From Clostridium sp. C105KSO13 (lineage in GTDB: Bacteria; Bacillota; Clostridia; Lachnospirales; Lachnospiraceae), in NCBI RefSeq assembly GCF_001517425.1, contig NZ_FBWL01000167.1:84213-148212 (forward strand): DNA of 64,000 bases, given 5' to 3'. Positions within the stretch are counted from its first letter, which is position 1; every line of letters begins with the position of its first letter. Below are positions 46,503-54,985 of the stretch, in pieces. Made by a program: the position numbers and the translations under genes. The notes below the pieces were generated by a model. That model had not been told where the DNA came from, ran no database searches, and saw only the letters and a program-made list of their open reading frames with translations.

Positions 46503-47567
46503 ATGGGACAAACACAAAATGATGGTTTGATGTGGGCTCTTGTAAAAGAGAGACCGGAAGAAGGCTTATGGATGAAGAGAGTTCCCATTCCGGATGTGGG
46601 ACCAAACGATGTCAAGATCAAGATCCACAAGACTGCAATCTGCGGGACAGACGTACACATCTATCAGTGGAATGACTGGGCACAGCACACGATACCCGTC
46701 GGTCTGACGGCGGGACACGAATATGTCGGAGAGGTTGTGGAAACAGGTGAGGCCGTGCGGGGGTTTAAGCCGGGCCACCTTGTATCCGGAGAAGGCCATA
46801 TTACGTGCGGAAAATGCAGGAATTGTCTGGAGGGACACAAGGAGAACTGTAAAGATGCGAAGGGAGTAGGAGTGAACCGAAACGGAGCATTTGCTGAGTA
46901 TCTTGTTATTCCCTCCTGCAATGTATGGCCGTGCAATCCTGCAATTCCGGAAGAAATGTACGCCATATTTGATCCTTTTGGAAATGCGACCCACGCTGCG
47001 CTGTCTTACGACTCTCTTGGAGAGGATGTGCTGATTACCGGTGCAGGTCCTATTGGATGTATGGCTGCGGCTATTGTGAAATTTGCAGGAGCTAGAAATG
47101 TGGTTGTGACAGATTTTAATGCCTATCGTCTGGAACTTGCCAGGAAGCTGGGAGCAACCAGAACTGTAAATCTCAAAGAAGAGAAGCTTACGGAAGTCAT
47201 GAAAGAAATCGGCATGACAGAAGGATTTGATGTAGGACTTGAGATGTCCGGTGCACAGGCAGGGCTTAGTGAAATGATTCACAATATGAAACATGGCGGA
47301 AAGATCGCTCTTCTTGGTCTGCAGAGAACAGATGCTGTAGTGGATCTTGAGACGGTAATCTTTAATGGCCTCAATTTACGTGGCATATACGGAAGAAAGG
47401 TATGGGATACATGGTACAAGATGTCTACAATGCTGCAGGCAGGCCTGGATATTTCTCCAGTTATTACCCACCACTTTGATATTAAGGATTTTGAAAAAGG
47501 ATTTGAAGCAATGATTTCAGGGCAGTCCGGAAAGGTTATATTAGACTGGTCACGTGTAAACGGGTAA
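46503..47567 (+). CDS. tdh: L-threonine 3-dehydrogenase
   Basis: 354-residue zinc medium-chain dehydrogenase that oxidises threonine to 2-amino-3-ketobutyrate with NAD. Catalytic zinc residues lie in [14 protein letters not shown] and [13 protein letters not shown]; structural zinc cysteines in [15 protein letters not shown]. Rossmann motif [14 protein letters not shown]. Length matches E. coli Tdh plus a short extension. Followed 39 bases later by kbl, giving the classical threonine-to-glycine pathway. Confidence 0.95.
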   Translation: MGQTQNDGLMWALVKERPEEGLWMKRVPIPDVGPNDVKIKIHKTAICGTDVHIYQWNDWAQHTIPVGLTAGHEYVGEVVETGEAVRGFKPGHLVSGEGHITCGKCRNCLEGHKENCKDAKGVGVNRNGAFAEYLVIPSCNVWPCNPAIPEEMYAIFDPFGNATHAALSYDSLGEDVLITGAGPIGCMAAAIVKFAGARNVVVTDFNAYRLELARKLGATRTVNLKEEKLTEVMKEIGMTEGFDVGLEMSGAQAGLSEMIHNMKHGGKIALLGLQRTDAVVDLETVIFNGLNLRGIYGRKVWDTWYKMSTMLQAGLDISPVITHHFDIKDFEKGFEAMISGQSGKVILDWSRVNG

Positions 47568-47606
47568 TTAGATGCAGCGGAATACAAAGAAAGAAGGATA
47601 TAAGCA

Positions 47607-48809
47607 ATGGCGCGCAAGGACAATATTTTAAATATTTATTCACAAGAGGTGGAGGGAATCAAAGAAGCAGGCCTTTTCAAGGGGGAAGCTCCCTTTGTTT
47701 CTCCTCAGGGATCAAAGGTAACAATGGAAGATGGCAGAGAACTTCTCTGCATGTGTTCAAACAACTACCTGGGACTGGGGGACAGCCCTCGTCTGATTGA
47801 AGCTGCAAAGAGAACCTATGATGAGAAGGGCTACGGAGTTGCATCTGTACGGTTTATCTGCGGAACTCAGGACATCCATAAAAAGTTGGAAAAAAGGATA
47901 TCTGACTTCCTGGGAACGGATGATACCATCCTGTATTCCTCTTGTTTTGATGCAAACGGAGGTCTGTTTGAGACCATACTTTCTGATAAAGATGCCGTTA
48001 TCAGTGATGAACTAAACCATGCATCTATCATCGACGGAGTGCGGCTGTGCAAGGCAAAGAGGTACCGCTATAAAAATAATAGCATGGAAGATCTGGAGGC
48101 CAGACTCAAAGAGGCGGATGAGGCCGGTGCGAGAGTAAAATTAATTGCCACAGACGGTGTATTTTCCATGGACGGAATTATATGTAACTTAAAAGGAGTT
48201 TGTGATCTTGCCGATAAATACAATGCTCTTGTAATGGTAGATGACAGCCATGCGGTAGGCTTTATAGGAAAGACGGGCCGTGGGACTCCGGAGTACTGCG
48301 GTGTACAGGGACGTGTGGATATCATCACTGGCACCCTGGGGAAGGCTCTGGGAGGAGCGTCCGGCGGATATACTTCAGGAAGAAAAGAGATTATCGATCT
48401 TCTGCGTCAGAGAAGCCGTCCGTATCTGTTCTCCAATTCAGTGGCTCCCGCAATTGTGGGTGCAAGCCTTGAGCTTTTTGACATGCTCGATGAGAGTACT
48501 AAGCTTCGGGATCATCTGGAAGATGTAACTGCATATTATAGAAAGCTGCTGGTGGACAATGGCTTTGATATTATCCCCGGAACCCATCCCTGTGTGCCGG
48601 TTATGCTCTATGATGAGAAGACAGCGGCTGAGTTTGCAAAGCGCATGATGGAGAAGGGCGTATATGTAGTGGCATTCTCCTATCCGGTAGTTCCCAAAGG
48701 AAAAGCGAGAATCCGTACACAGGTATGTGCCAGCCATACCAAAGAGGAGATAGATTTTATTGTAAAGTGCTTCAAGGAGGTAAGGTGCGAGATGGGACTT
48801 AAAAAATAA
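47607..48809 (+). CDS. kbl: Glycine C-acetyltransferase (2-amino-3-ketobutyrate CoA ligase)
   Basis: 400-residue PLP enzyme of the alpha-oxoamine synthase family that splits 2-amino-3-ketobutyrate with CoA to glycine and acetyl-CoA. The PLP lysine is in [38 protein letters not shown] carries the Asp-His pair. AGAAGGATATAAGCA precedes the ATG. Completes the pathway begun by tdh. Confidence 0.95.
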   Translation: MARKDNILNIYSQEVEGIKEAGLFKGEAPFVSPQGSKVTMEDGRELLCMCSNNYLGLGDSPRLIEAAKRTYDEKGYGVASVRFICGTQDIHKKLEKRISDFLGTDDTILYSSCFDANGGLFETILSDKDAVISDELNHASIIDGVRLCKAKRYRYKNNSMEDLEARLKEADEAGARVKLIATDGVFSMDGIICNLKGVCDLADKYNALVMVDDSHAVGFIGKTGRGTPEYCGVQGRVDIITGTLGKALGGASGGYTSGRKEIIDLLRQRSRPYLFSNSVAPAIVGASLELFDMLDESTKLRDHLEDVTAYYRKLLVDNGFDIIPGTHPCVPVMLYDEKTAAEFAKRMMEKGVYVVAFSYPVVPKGKARIRTQVCASHTKEEIDFIVKCFKEVRCEMGLKK

Positions 48810-48825
48810 AAAGAGAATCCCGCAA

Positions 48826-48872
48826 AATAAGGCAATCTTTCCTATAATAAGGCAGATTGTCTTATTTTTTTT
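48826..48872 (+). terminator. Rho-independent terminator of the tdh-kbl operon
   Basis: AATAAGGCAATCT (48826-48838) pairs with AGATTGTCTTATT (48854-48866) with one G-U, followed by TTTTTT. Confidence 0.85.
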
Positions 48873-48921
48873 GGATTTTTGCAGATAATGTGAAAATAAC
48901 GCTAATAAGTGGACAAAATGC

Positions 48922-48950
48922 TTGACGGGGATTAACAAAACCATTAAACT
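48922..48950 (+). promoter_or_regulatory. Promoter of ppdK
   Basis: TTGACG (48922-48927), 17-base spacer, TAAACT (48945-48950), 58 bases before the start. Confidence 0.55.
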
Positions 48951-49008
48951 ATTAGATGCGACATGATGCTATTTTATTTGAAAAAATTATTTAGGAGGTC
49001 ATTGGAAC

Positions 49009-51633
49009 ATGGCAAAATGGGTTTATATGTTTACAGAAGGTAATGCAACCATGAGAAACCTTCTTGGTGGTAAAGGCTGCAACCTTGCAGAGATGACAAA
49101 CTTAGGTCTTCCGGTACCGCAGGGGTTTACAATCACAACTGAAGCTTGTACGCAGTACTATGAAGACGGCGAGAATATTAATGATGAGATTATGGAACAG
49201 ATTACAGAGTCTATTACTAAAATGGAAGAAATCACCGGAAAGAAATTCGGCGACAAAGAGAATCCTCTTCTTGTTTCCGTACGTTCCGGAGCAAGAGCTT
49301 CTATGCCGGGTATGATGGACACCATTCTGAACCTTGGCTTAAATGAAGAAGTTGTCGATATACTTGCTGAGAAGTCAGGCAATCCCCGTTGGGCATGGGA
49401 CTGCTACAGAAGATTTATTCAAATGTATTCCGACGTAGTTATGGAAGTCGGTAAGAAATATTTTGAAGAGCTTATCGACAAGATGAAAGAAGAAAAGGGT
49501 GTTACACAGGACGTTGACCTGACAGCAGAGGATTTGAAGGTTCTTGCCGGACAGTTTAAGGCAGAATATAAAGAGATGATTGGTGATGATTTCCCGGATG
49601 ATCCAAAGGAACAGTTGATCGGAGCTATCAAAGCTGTATTCCGTTCATGGGACAACCCCAGAGCTAATGTATACCGCCGTGACAATGATATCCCATATTC
49701 ATGGGGAACAGCGGTTAACGTACAGATGATGGCCTTCGGTAACATGGGAGACACTTCCGGTACAGGTGTTGCATTTACCCGTGATCCTGCTACAGGAGAG
49801 AAGAAACTCATGGGAGAGTTCCTGATGAATGCACAGGGTGAGGACGTTGTTGCCGGTGTTCGTACACCTCAGAAGATTGCTCAGTTACAGGAAGTTATGC
49901 CGGAAGTTTACGAGCAGTTCGTGGACATCTGCCATACTCTGGAAGATCATTACAGAGACATGCAGGATATGGAGTTTACTATCGAGGATAAAAAACTTTA
50001 TATGCTGCAGACACGTAATGGTAAGAGAACAGCTCAGGCTGCTTTGAAAATTGCCTGCGATCTTGTAGACGAAGGAATGATTACAGAAGAGATGGCTGTT
50101 GCAATGATTGATCCGAGAAATCTGGACACATTGCTTCACCCACAGTTTGACGCTGCTGCTCTGAAAGCCGCTGTGCCGGTTGGACGTGCACTGGGAGCTT
50201 CACCCGGAGCTGCATGCGGTAAGGTTGTATTTACAGCAGACGATGCAAAGGCATGGGCTGCAAGAGGAGAAAAAGTCGTACTTGTACGTCTTGAGACATC
50301 TCCGGAAGACATTGAAGGTATGAAAGCTGCACAGGGTATCCTGACAGTTCGTGGGGGTATGACATCACACGCTGCCGTTGTTGCCCGTGGAATGGGTACA
50401 TGCTGTGTATCCGGATGCGGCGACATCGCAATGAATGAGGCAAACAAGAAATTTACGCTTGCTGGGAAAGAATACCATGAAGGGGATGCAATCTCTCTGG
50501 ATGGTTCCACAGGTAATATTTACGACGGCTTAATCCCCACAGTAGACGCTACAATTGCCGGTGAATTCGGAAGAATCATGGGATGGGCTGACAAGTACAG
50601 AACTATGAAGGTCCGCACAAATGCAGATACACCTGCCGATGCTAAGAAAGCACGTGAACTAGGAGCAGAAGGTATCGGTCTCTGCCGTACTGAGCACATG
50701 TTCTTTGCAGGCGACAGAATTGATGCATTCCGTGAAATGATTTGTTCAGATACAGTAGAATCGAGAGAAAAAGCACTGGAGAAGATCCTTCCGGTACAGC
50801 AGAAAGATTTCGAAGAACTGTATGATGCACTGGAAGGAAATCCGGTAACCATCCGTTTCCTGGATCCACCGCTTCATGAATTCGTTCCTACAGAAGAGGA
50901 CGACATTAAGAAACTGGCTGATGCTCAGGGCAAAACAGTAGAGCAGATTAAGACAATTATTGATTCTCTTCATGAGTTCAACCCGATGATGGGACACCGT
51001 GGATGCCGTCTGGCAGTCACATACCCAGAGATTGCAAAGATGCAGACAAAAGCTATCATCCGCGCAGCTATCAATGTACAGAAAGCACATGCTGACTGGG
51101 AAGTTAATCCGGAGATTATGATTCCATTGATTGGTGACATCAAAGAGTTAAAGTTTGTGAAGAAGATTGTTGTTGAAACAGCTGACGCTGAGATTAAAGC
51201 AGCAGGCAGTGACCTGAAATATCAGGTAGGTACAATGATTGAGGTTCCCAGAGCTGCACTTACAGCTGATGAGATCGCAAAAGAAGCTGATTTCTTCTGC
51301 TTCGGTACAAATGACCTGACACAGATGACATTCGGATTCTCCCGTGATGATGCTGGAAAATTCCTAGATTCATATTATGATGCTAAGATCTTTGAGAGTG
51401 ATCCGTTTGCAAGAATTGACCAGGCGGGTGTTGGCAAGTTGATGGAGATGGCGGTTGAATTAGGAAAACCGGTTAATCCAAAACTGCACGTAGGAATCTG
51501 CGGCGAGCACGGCGGAGATCCAAGTTCTGTAGAATTCTGCAATACACTTGGTCTGGACTATGTATCCTGCTCACCATTCCGTGTACCGATTGCAAGACTC
51601 GCAGCGGCACAGGCAGCTATCAAAAGTAGATAG
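49009..51633 (+). CDS. ppdK: Pyruvate, phosphate dikinase
   Basis: 874-residue enzyme that interconverts PEP, AMP and PPi with pyruvate, ATP and phosphate; in anaerobes it often works as a PPi-linked pyruvate kinase. The N-terminal ATP-grasp domain starts GGKGCNLAEMTNLGLPVP; the swivelling phospho-His is in GGMTSHAAVVARGMGTCCVSG; the C-terminal PEP/pyruvate barrel ends with GICGEHGGDPSSVEF. TTAGGAGGTCATTGGAAC precedes the ATG. Its PPi balance links to the membrane pyrophosphatase at 24.5 kb. Confidence 0.97.
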   Translation: MAKWVYMFTEGNATMRNLLGGKGCNLAEMTNLGLPVPQGFTITTEACTQYYEDGENINDEIMEQITESITKMEEITGKKFGDKENPLLVSVRSGARASMPGMMDTILNLGLNEEVVDILAEKSGNPRWAWDCYRRFIQMYSDVVMEVGKKYFEELIDKMKEEKGVTQDVDLTAEDLKVLAGQFKAEYKEMIGDDFPDDPKEQLIGAIKAVFRSWDNPRANVYRRDNDIPYSWGTAVNVQMMAFGNMGDTSGTGVAFTRDPATGEKKLMGEFLMNAQGEDVVAGVRTPQKIAQLQEVMPEVYEQFVDICHTLEDHYRDMQDMEFTIEDKKLYMLQTRNGKRTAQAALKIACDLVDEGMITEEMAVAMIDPRNLDTLLHPQFDAAALKAAVPVGRALGASPGAACGKVVFTADDAKAWAARGEKVVLVRLETSPEDIEGMKAAQGILTVRGGMTSHAAVVARGMGTCCVSGCGDIAMNEANKKFTLAGKEYHEGDAISLDGSTGNIYDGLIPTVDATIAGEFGRIMGWADKYRTMKVRTNADTPADAKKARELGAEGIGLCRTEHMFFAGDRIDAFREMICSDTVESREKALEKILPVQQKDFEELYDALEGNPVTIRFLDPPLHEFVPTEEDDIKKLADAQGKTVEQIKTIIDSLHEFNPMMGHRGCRLAVTYPEIAKMQTKAIIRAAINVQKAHADWEVNPEIMIPLIGDIKELKFVKKIVVETADAEIKAAGSDLKYQVGTMIEVPRAALTADEIAKEADFFCFGTNDLTQMTFGFSRDDAGKFLDSYYDAKIFESDPFARIDQAGVGKLMEMAVELGKPVNPKLHVGICGEHGGDPSSVEFCNTLGLDYVSCSPFRVPIARLAAAQAAIKSR

Positions 51634-51647
51634 GAGTTCTCTTTTCC

Positions 51648-51824
51648 TTTGATTTACCGCTTAGTTTTGAGCAGGCAGCAGCTTGGCGAAAAGCGAACGG
51701 ACAATATGTAAGGAAGAATCAGTGGCGAGAAACTACCGTAAAGGTATATATTGACCTTGATGAACACCTAAATACGATAAGCGTATCATTAGAAATAGTG
51801 GTACGCTTATTTTTTAATCTATAG
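51648..51824 (+). pseudogene. Coding-like fragment without a start
   Basis: A frame with no start codon near its 5' end reads DLPLSFEQAAAWRKANGQYV and RKNQWRETTVKVYIDLDEHL before TAG at 51822. The composition is protein-like, but I do not recognise it. It begins 15 bases after the ppdK stop and its end is crossed by the terminator at 51777-51815, so it is probably mobile-element debris. Confidence 0.4.
51777..51815 (+). terminator. Rho-independent terminator downstream of ppdK
   Basis: ATAAGCGTA (51777-51785) and TACGCTTAT (51802-51810) are perfect inverted repeats followed by TTTTTAATCT. It could end the ppdK transcript after the fragment. Confidence 0.8.
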
Positions 51825-51851
51825 GAAATTTCTCAAATAGCAAAAATAGTG

Positions 51852-52103
51852 TATAATAGATGTGAAATAAAAAAGAACATAGCAAAAGAGCGAAGTCGTG
51901 CCCTTGATTTCAAGCAAAAAAATGCGATAGAGATTAAAAGCATCCCAATAAGACTTGATTGTATTCTGGCTGCACCTGCGTTGCTTCAACTAATAGACGG
52001 TAAGAAACTCGCGGAGGTACTGAAAGAATTTATTGTTTTCCATGACTGTATTGTAAAAGCAGGAAACCAAACTTTGATCGGAGAGGTTCCTGCTTTTTAT
52101 TTA
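51852..52103 (+). other. Candidate short transcript bounded by promoter-like and terminator signals
   Basis: A TATAAT at 51852-51857 is followed about 200 bases later by a strong terminator (52056-52103). A GTG-initiated frame of 85 codons (51849-52106) crosses it, containing LDCILAAPALLQLIDGKKLA and EVLKEFIVFHDCIVKAGNQT, but its start codon lies in the -10 and no ribosome site is seen, so I do not call a protein. It may be a small RNA or debris. No -35 better than TTTCTC (51829-51834). Confidence 0.3.
52056..52103 (+). terminator. Terminator in the mobile-element debris
   Basis: AAAAGCAGGAAACC pairs with GGTTCCTGCTTTT with one bulged A, followed by TATTTAT. Strong GC-rich stem. Confidence 0.75.
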
Positions 52104-52162
52104 TAGTGACCAGACTATGATAACAAAAGGTACAGGATAAAACAATCTGATGTATGATTCGC

Positions 52163-52179
52163 CAGATTAATTTAATCTG
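52163..52179 (+). repeat. Perfect 8-bp inverted repeat
   Basis: CAGATTAA (52163-52170), one central T, TTAATCTG (52172-52179). Located in non-coding debris upstream of the toxin-antitoxin operon; possible protein-binding site, or chance. Confidence 0.4.
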
Positions 52180-52193
52180 TACTCTTTTTGTAA

Positions 52194-52370
52194 CAGCTGT
52201 TTGCTGCCCCGCCAGTGGTCAATCCTGATGCGGCGGCGGTCACGATGGTATGGAGTTATGCAGGCGAGCTTATTTTCAATATGCTCATCTTAGTTGGTGC
52301 GGTCAAAATGGTATACCGTATTGTCCGAGAAATGATGGTCTGTAATTTATACCCCAAGGGCACCCCGTAA
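52194..52370 (+). pseudogene. Membrane-protein fragment of a conjugative element
   Basis: A 58-codon frame without a proper start reads LFAAPPVVNPDAAAVTMVWS and ELIFNMLILVGAVKMVYRIV, a hydrophobic helix with a basic edge, ending at TAA 52368. Its higher GC and codon use differ from the flanking bases. I cannot name the family; it resembles small membrane proteins of clostridial conjugative transposons and lies near a PrgI fragment. Confidence 0.35.
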
Positions 52371-52433
52371 CTCATGTCCTGCGGGCGGATTCGCAGTAAA
52401 CTGCGTAATAAAGTATGAAATTTTCTGCAAGCG

Positions 52434-52484
52434 TTGACTTGATGGTATGAAATAAGTATAATATAGATAGAATACTACTATCTA
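52434..52484 (+). promoter_or_regulatory. Promoter and operator of the toxin-antitoxin pair
   Basis: TTGACT (52434-52439), 17-base spacer, TATAAT (52457-52462). Directly downstream, TAGATAG (52464-52470) and CTATCTA (52478-52484) form a perfect inverted repeat, well placed for autorepression by the antitoxin. Confidence 0.72.
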
Positions 52485-52506
52485 ATAAACGCAAGGAGGT
52501 TTTGTT

Positions 52507-52773
52507 ATGAATATTCGTCCATCCGCAGCAATCCGCCAGAACTACAATGAGATTGCTAATATGTGCAGAAAGACCGCAGAGCCAGTTTTCCTTACCAAAA
52601 ACGGCGAGGGAGATTTGGTTGTTATGGATATTGAAACGTTCAACCGCAGGGAAAAGATGTTAAAGCTCCGTGAGGAACTCTTAGCGGTTGAGGAAGATAG
52701 AATGGCAGGCAGAGTCGGCTGTACGCTTGATGAACTGGACGCTTATCTTGACGATGTGATTGCAGAGGTGTAG
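52507..52773 (+). CDS. Phd/YefM-type antitoxin
   Basis: 88-residue type II antitoxin. The N-terminal half (IRPSAAIRQNYNEIANMCRK, then EPVFLTKNGEGDLVVMDIET) is the Phd/YefM DNA-binding fold; the acidic helical C-terminus (TLDELDAYLDDVIAEV) would wrap the toxin. GCAAGGAGG lies 8 bases before the ATG. Stops 3 bases before the toxin gene. A dyad next to the promoter suggests autoregulation. Confidence 0.9.
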   Translation: MNIRPSAAIRQNYNEIANMCRKTAEPVFLTKNGEGDLVVMDIETFNRREKMLKLREELLAVEEDRMAGRVGCTLDELDAYLDDVIAEV

Positions 52774-52776
52774 CGT

Positions 52777-53094
52777 ATGGCAGAGAACAAGAGATACAAA
52801 GTTATTGTTTCCGACAGAGCGAAAAGAATGTTGGGAACACACATCCGATTTATGGCACAGGTCAATAAAGAAGCAACGGCGGCAAAAAAGAAAGATATAA
52901 TAACCGCTATGCGTTCCCTCTGCCAGATGCCGCAGCGTTTGCCGTTATTTAAGGAATTATATATCACACCGAACAAATATCACAAAATGTTCCTTGAAAA
53001 GTGGTATCTTGTCCTCTATCAAATCCAAGACGACACGGTGTATGTCGATTATATTTTAGACTGCCGTAAGGATTACAGTTGGCTCATCAGATGA
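52777..53094 (+). CDS. RelE/ParE family toxin
   Basis: 105-residue toxin of the RelE/ParE superfamily, which cleaves ribosome-bound mRNA (RelE) or poisons gyrase (ParE); which applies cannot be decided here. Family features are YKVIVSDRAKRMLGTHIRFM, then LFKELYITPNKYHKMFLEKW and YLVLYQIQDDTVYVDYILDC ending with RKDYSWL. Full length and intact, although surrounded by broken genes. Confidence 0.9.
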   Translation: MAENKRYKVIVSDRAKRMLGTHIRFMAQVNKEATAAKKKDIITAMRSLCQMPQRLPLFKELYITPNKYHKMFLEKWYLVLYQIQDDTVYVDYILDCRKDYSWLIR

Positions 53095-53170
53095 CAACAA
53101 AATATGTTTTAGAAATCGTCACTTACAATTAGATGGCGATTTTTTTATGCTCCAAAGGAGGCGCAGATGA

Positions 53171-53365
53171 TTGGAAGATAAGATAAATAAGGAAATACGT
53201 AACTATACGGAATCCATGTTTTGCGGGCTGTCACTCAGACAGTTCATTTTTTCCGTTCTTGCCTGCGGCGTTGCAGTAGGGCTTTACATTTTGCACTGGA
53301 ATGTTTCCCTAAAGAAACTACATGGCAACTACCGTGAGAGATGGTACAATAAAGGCATAGAGTAA
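53171..53365 (+). pseudogene. PrgI family protein fragment (conjugative element)
   Basis: 64 codons from a TTG behind AAAGGAGGCGCAGATGA. Residues 1-41 (INKEIRNYTESMFCGLSLRQ, FIFSVLACGVAVGLY) match the start of PrgI-type membrane proteins of Tn1549-like conjugative transposons; the rest (HWNVSLKKLHGNYRERWYNK) is unrelated and stops early. A deletion or insertion junction lies near 53290. Confidence 0.65.
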
Positions 53366-53381
53366 CAACAATATTATTTAA

Positions 53382-53480
53382 AAGGCGGTTTCTAATGATT
53401 ATGGTGAGCCTATTCATATCCATGTAGCTAAAGGAAAACCGTCTAACCAGAAACTCATTAAAAAGAACTTGCTTATATAA
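53382..53480 (+). pseudogene. DUF4160-like fragment
   Basis: An open stretch without start reads SNDYGEPIHIHVAKGKPSNQ then KLIKKNLLI and stops. The SND-PIHIHV pattern resembles the DUF4160 family, small proteins often paired with an antitoxin. Only about 30 codons remain. Confidence 0.4.
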
Positions 53481-53568
53481 AGATCATCCTATAGAATTAA
53501 AGATAGTGTAGATGCATAGCATTTATCAGGCAACCTGAAATTGTTTCAAATTATTAAGGAGGATGAGG

Positions 53569-54963
53569 ATGGGAACAAATGGAAAAGAAGGAGTTTTGGA
53601 AAGGGTTTTTCATTTATCGGAGAACCAGACAGATGTAAAAACGGAGGTTATGGCCGGATTTACTACGTTCATGACTATGGCCTATATTCTGGCAGTTAAT
53701 CCCAGCATTTTGAGTGCCACAGGTATGGACAGTGGATCTGTATTCACTGCAACCGCTCTTGCATCATTTATTGCCACACTTTTAATGGCAGGGTTGTCCA
53801 ATTACCCCTTTGCGCTGGCCCCCGGGATGGGACTTAATGCATATTTTGCGTATACTGTGGTACTAAATATGGGCTATACCTGGCAGATGGCTCTGGCGGC
53901 TGTATTTATTGAAGGGCTCATCTTTATAGCACTTTCCCTGACCAAAGTCCGGGAAGGAATATTCAATGCAATTCCTATGAATTTAAAACATGCGGTATCT
54001 GTTGGTATCGGGCTGTTTATTGCATTCCTTGGACTCCAGAATGCAAAAATCGTTGTAGACGGAGAAACTCTTGTATCTGTGTTTTCCTTTAAGGCCTCTC
54101 TGGCAGACGGTTCCTTTCATACTGTTGGAATTACAGTGTTGCTGGCAATCATAGGTATTCTTATTACCTCAATTCTGGTGGTAAAGAATGTGAAGGGAAA
54201 TATCCTGTGGGGAATTATTATTACATGGGTCTTGGGAATGCTTTGCCAGGCTGCCGGCTTATACCAGCCGAACCCTGAACTGGGAATGTACAGTGTATTC
54301 CCTGATTTTTCGTCGGGTTTTGGCATTCCAAGTATGAGTTCTACCTTTCTTAAGTTGGATTTCAGCAAGGTACTTTCGCTAGATTTTATAGTTGTTATGT
54401 TTGCATTTTTGTTTGTTGATATGTTTGATACATTGGGAACCCTGATTGGTGTGGCATCTAAAGCTGACATGCTGGATAAAGACGGGAAGCTCCCCCAGAT
54501 AAAGGGCGCGCTGCTGGCAGATGCTGTGGGGACCTCTGTTGCAGCATTACTGGGTACATCGACCACCACCACTTTTGTGGAAAGTGCTGCAGGTGTCGCA
54601 GAAGGCGGAAGAACCGGATTAACATCGGTAGTTACAGCTATTCTGTTTGGCTTATCGCTGTTCTTATCCCCGTTTTTCCTGGCAATTCCAAGCTTTGCAA
54701 CGGCTCCGGCCCTGGTAGTGGTAGGCTTTTTGATGCTCACTTCTGTCACCAAGATTGACTTTAAAGATTATACAGAGGCAATTCCAAGCTATATCACAAT
54801 TATTGCAATGCCTTTTATGTACAGCATTTCAGAGGGAATTTCTATGGGGGTTATTTCCTATGTAATAATCAATCTGGCAACGGGCAATGCAAAGAAAAAG
54901 AAAATCAGTGTTATCATGTATGTCCTGGCTGTACTATTTGTGTTGAAATATATACTGATATAA
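53569..54963 (+). CDS. NCS2 family purine permease (AzgA/PbuG-like)
   Basis: 464-residue polytopic permease importing adenine, guanine or hypoxanthine. Family parts: VKTEVMAGFTTFMTMAYILA, NPSIL, FALAPGMGLNAYFAY, FVDMFDTLGTLIGVA and TSTTTTFVESAAGVAEGGRT. AAGGAGG ends 6 bases before the ATG 53569; the ATG 53563 abuts the ribosome site and is unlikely. Followed by adenine deaminase 23 bases later, so uptake and salvage of adenine are probably one operon. No purine riboswitch was seen. Confidence 0.93.
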   Translation: MGTNGKEGVLERVFHLSENQTDVKTEVMAGFTTFMTMAYILAVNPSILSATGMDSGSVFTATALASFIATLLMAGLSNYPFALAPGMGLNAYFAYTVVLNMGYTWQMALAAVFIEGLIFIALSLTKVREGIFNAIPMNLKHAVSVGIGLFIAFLGLQNAKIVVDGETLVSVFSFKASLADGSFHTVGITVLLAIIGILITSILVVKNVKGNILWGIIITWVLGMLCQAAGLYQPNPELGMYSVFPDFSSGFGIPSMSSTFLKLDFSKVLSLDFIVVMFAFLFVDMFDTLGTLIGVASKADMLDKDGKLPQIKGALLADAVGTSVAALLGTSTTTTFVESAAGVAEGGRTGLTSVVTAILFGLSLFLSPFFLAIPSFATAPALVVVGFLMLTSVTKIDFKDYTEAIPSYITIIAMPFMYSISEGISMGVISYVIINLATGNAKKKKISVIMYVLAVLFVLKYILI

Positions 54964-54985
54964 TAATAAAGTAAGGAGGCTGTGT

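Noticed and set aside
51849..52106. 85-codon frame as a protein-coding gene
   Set aside because: Its GTG start sits in a TATAAT and no ribosome site precedes it; I kept the region only as a candidate transcript.
53481..53568. Purine riboswitch before the purine permease
   Set aside because: The interval is short and lacks the three-way junction pattern and terminator expected of that class.
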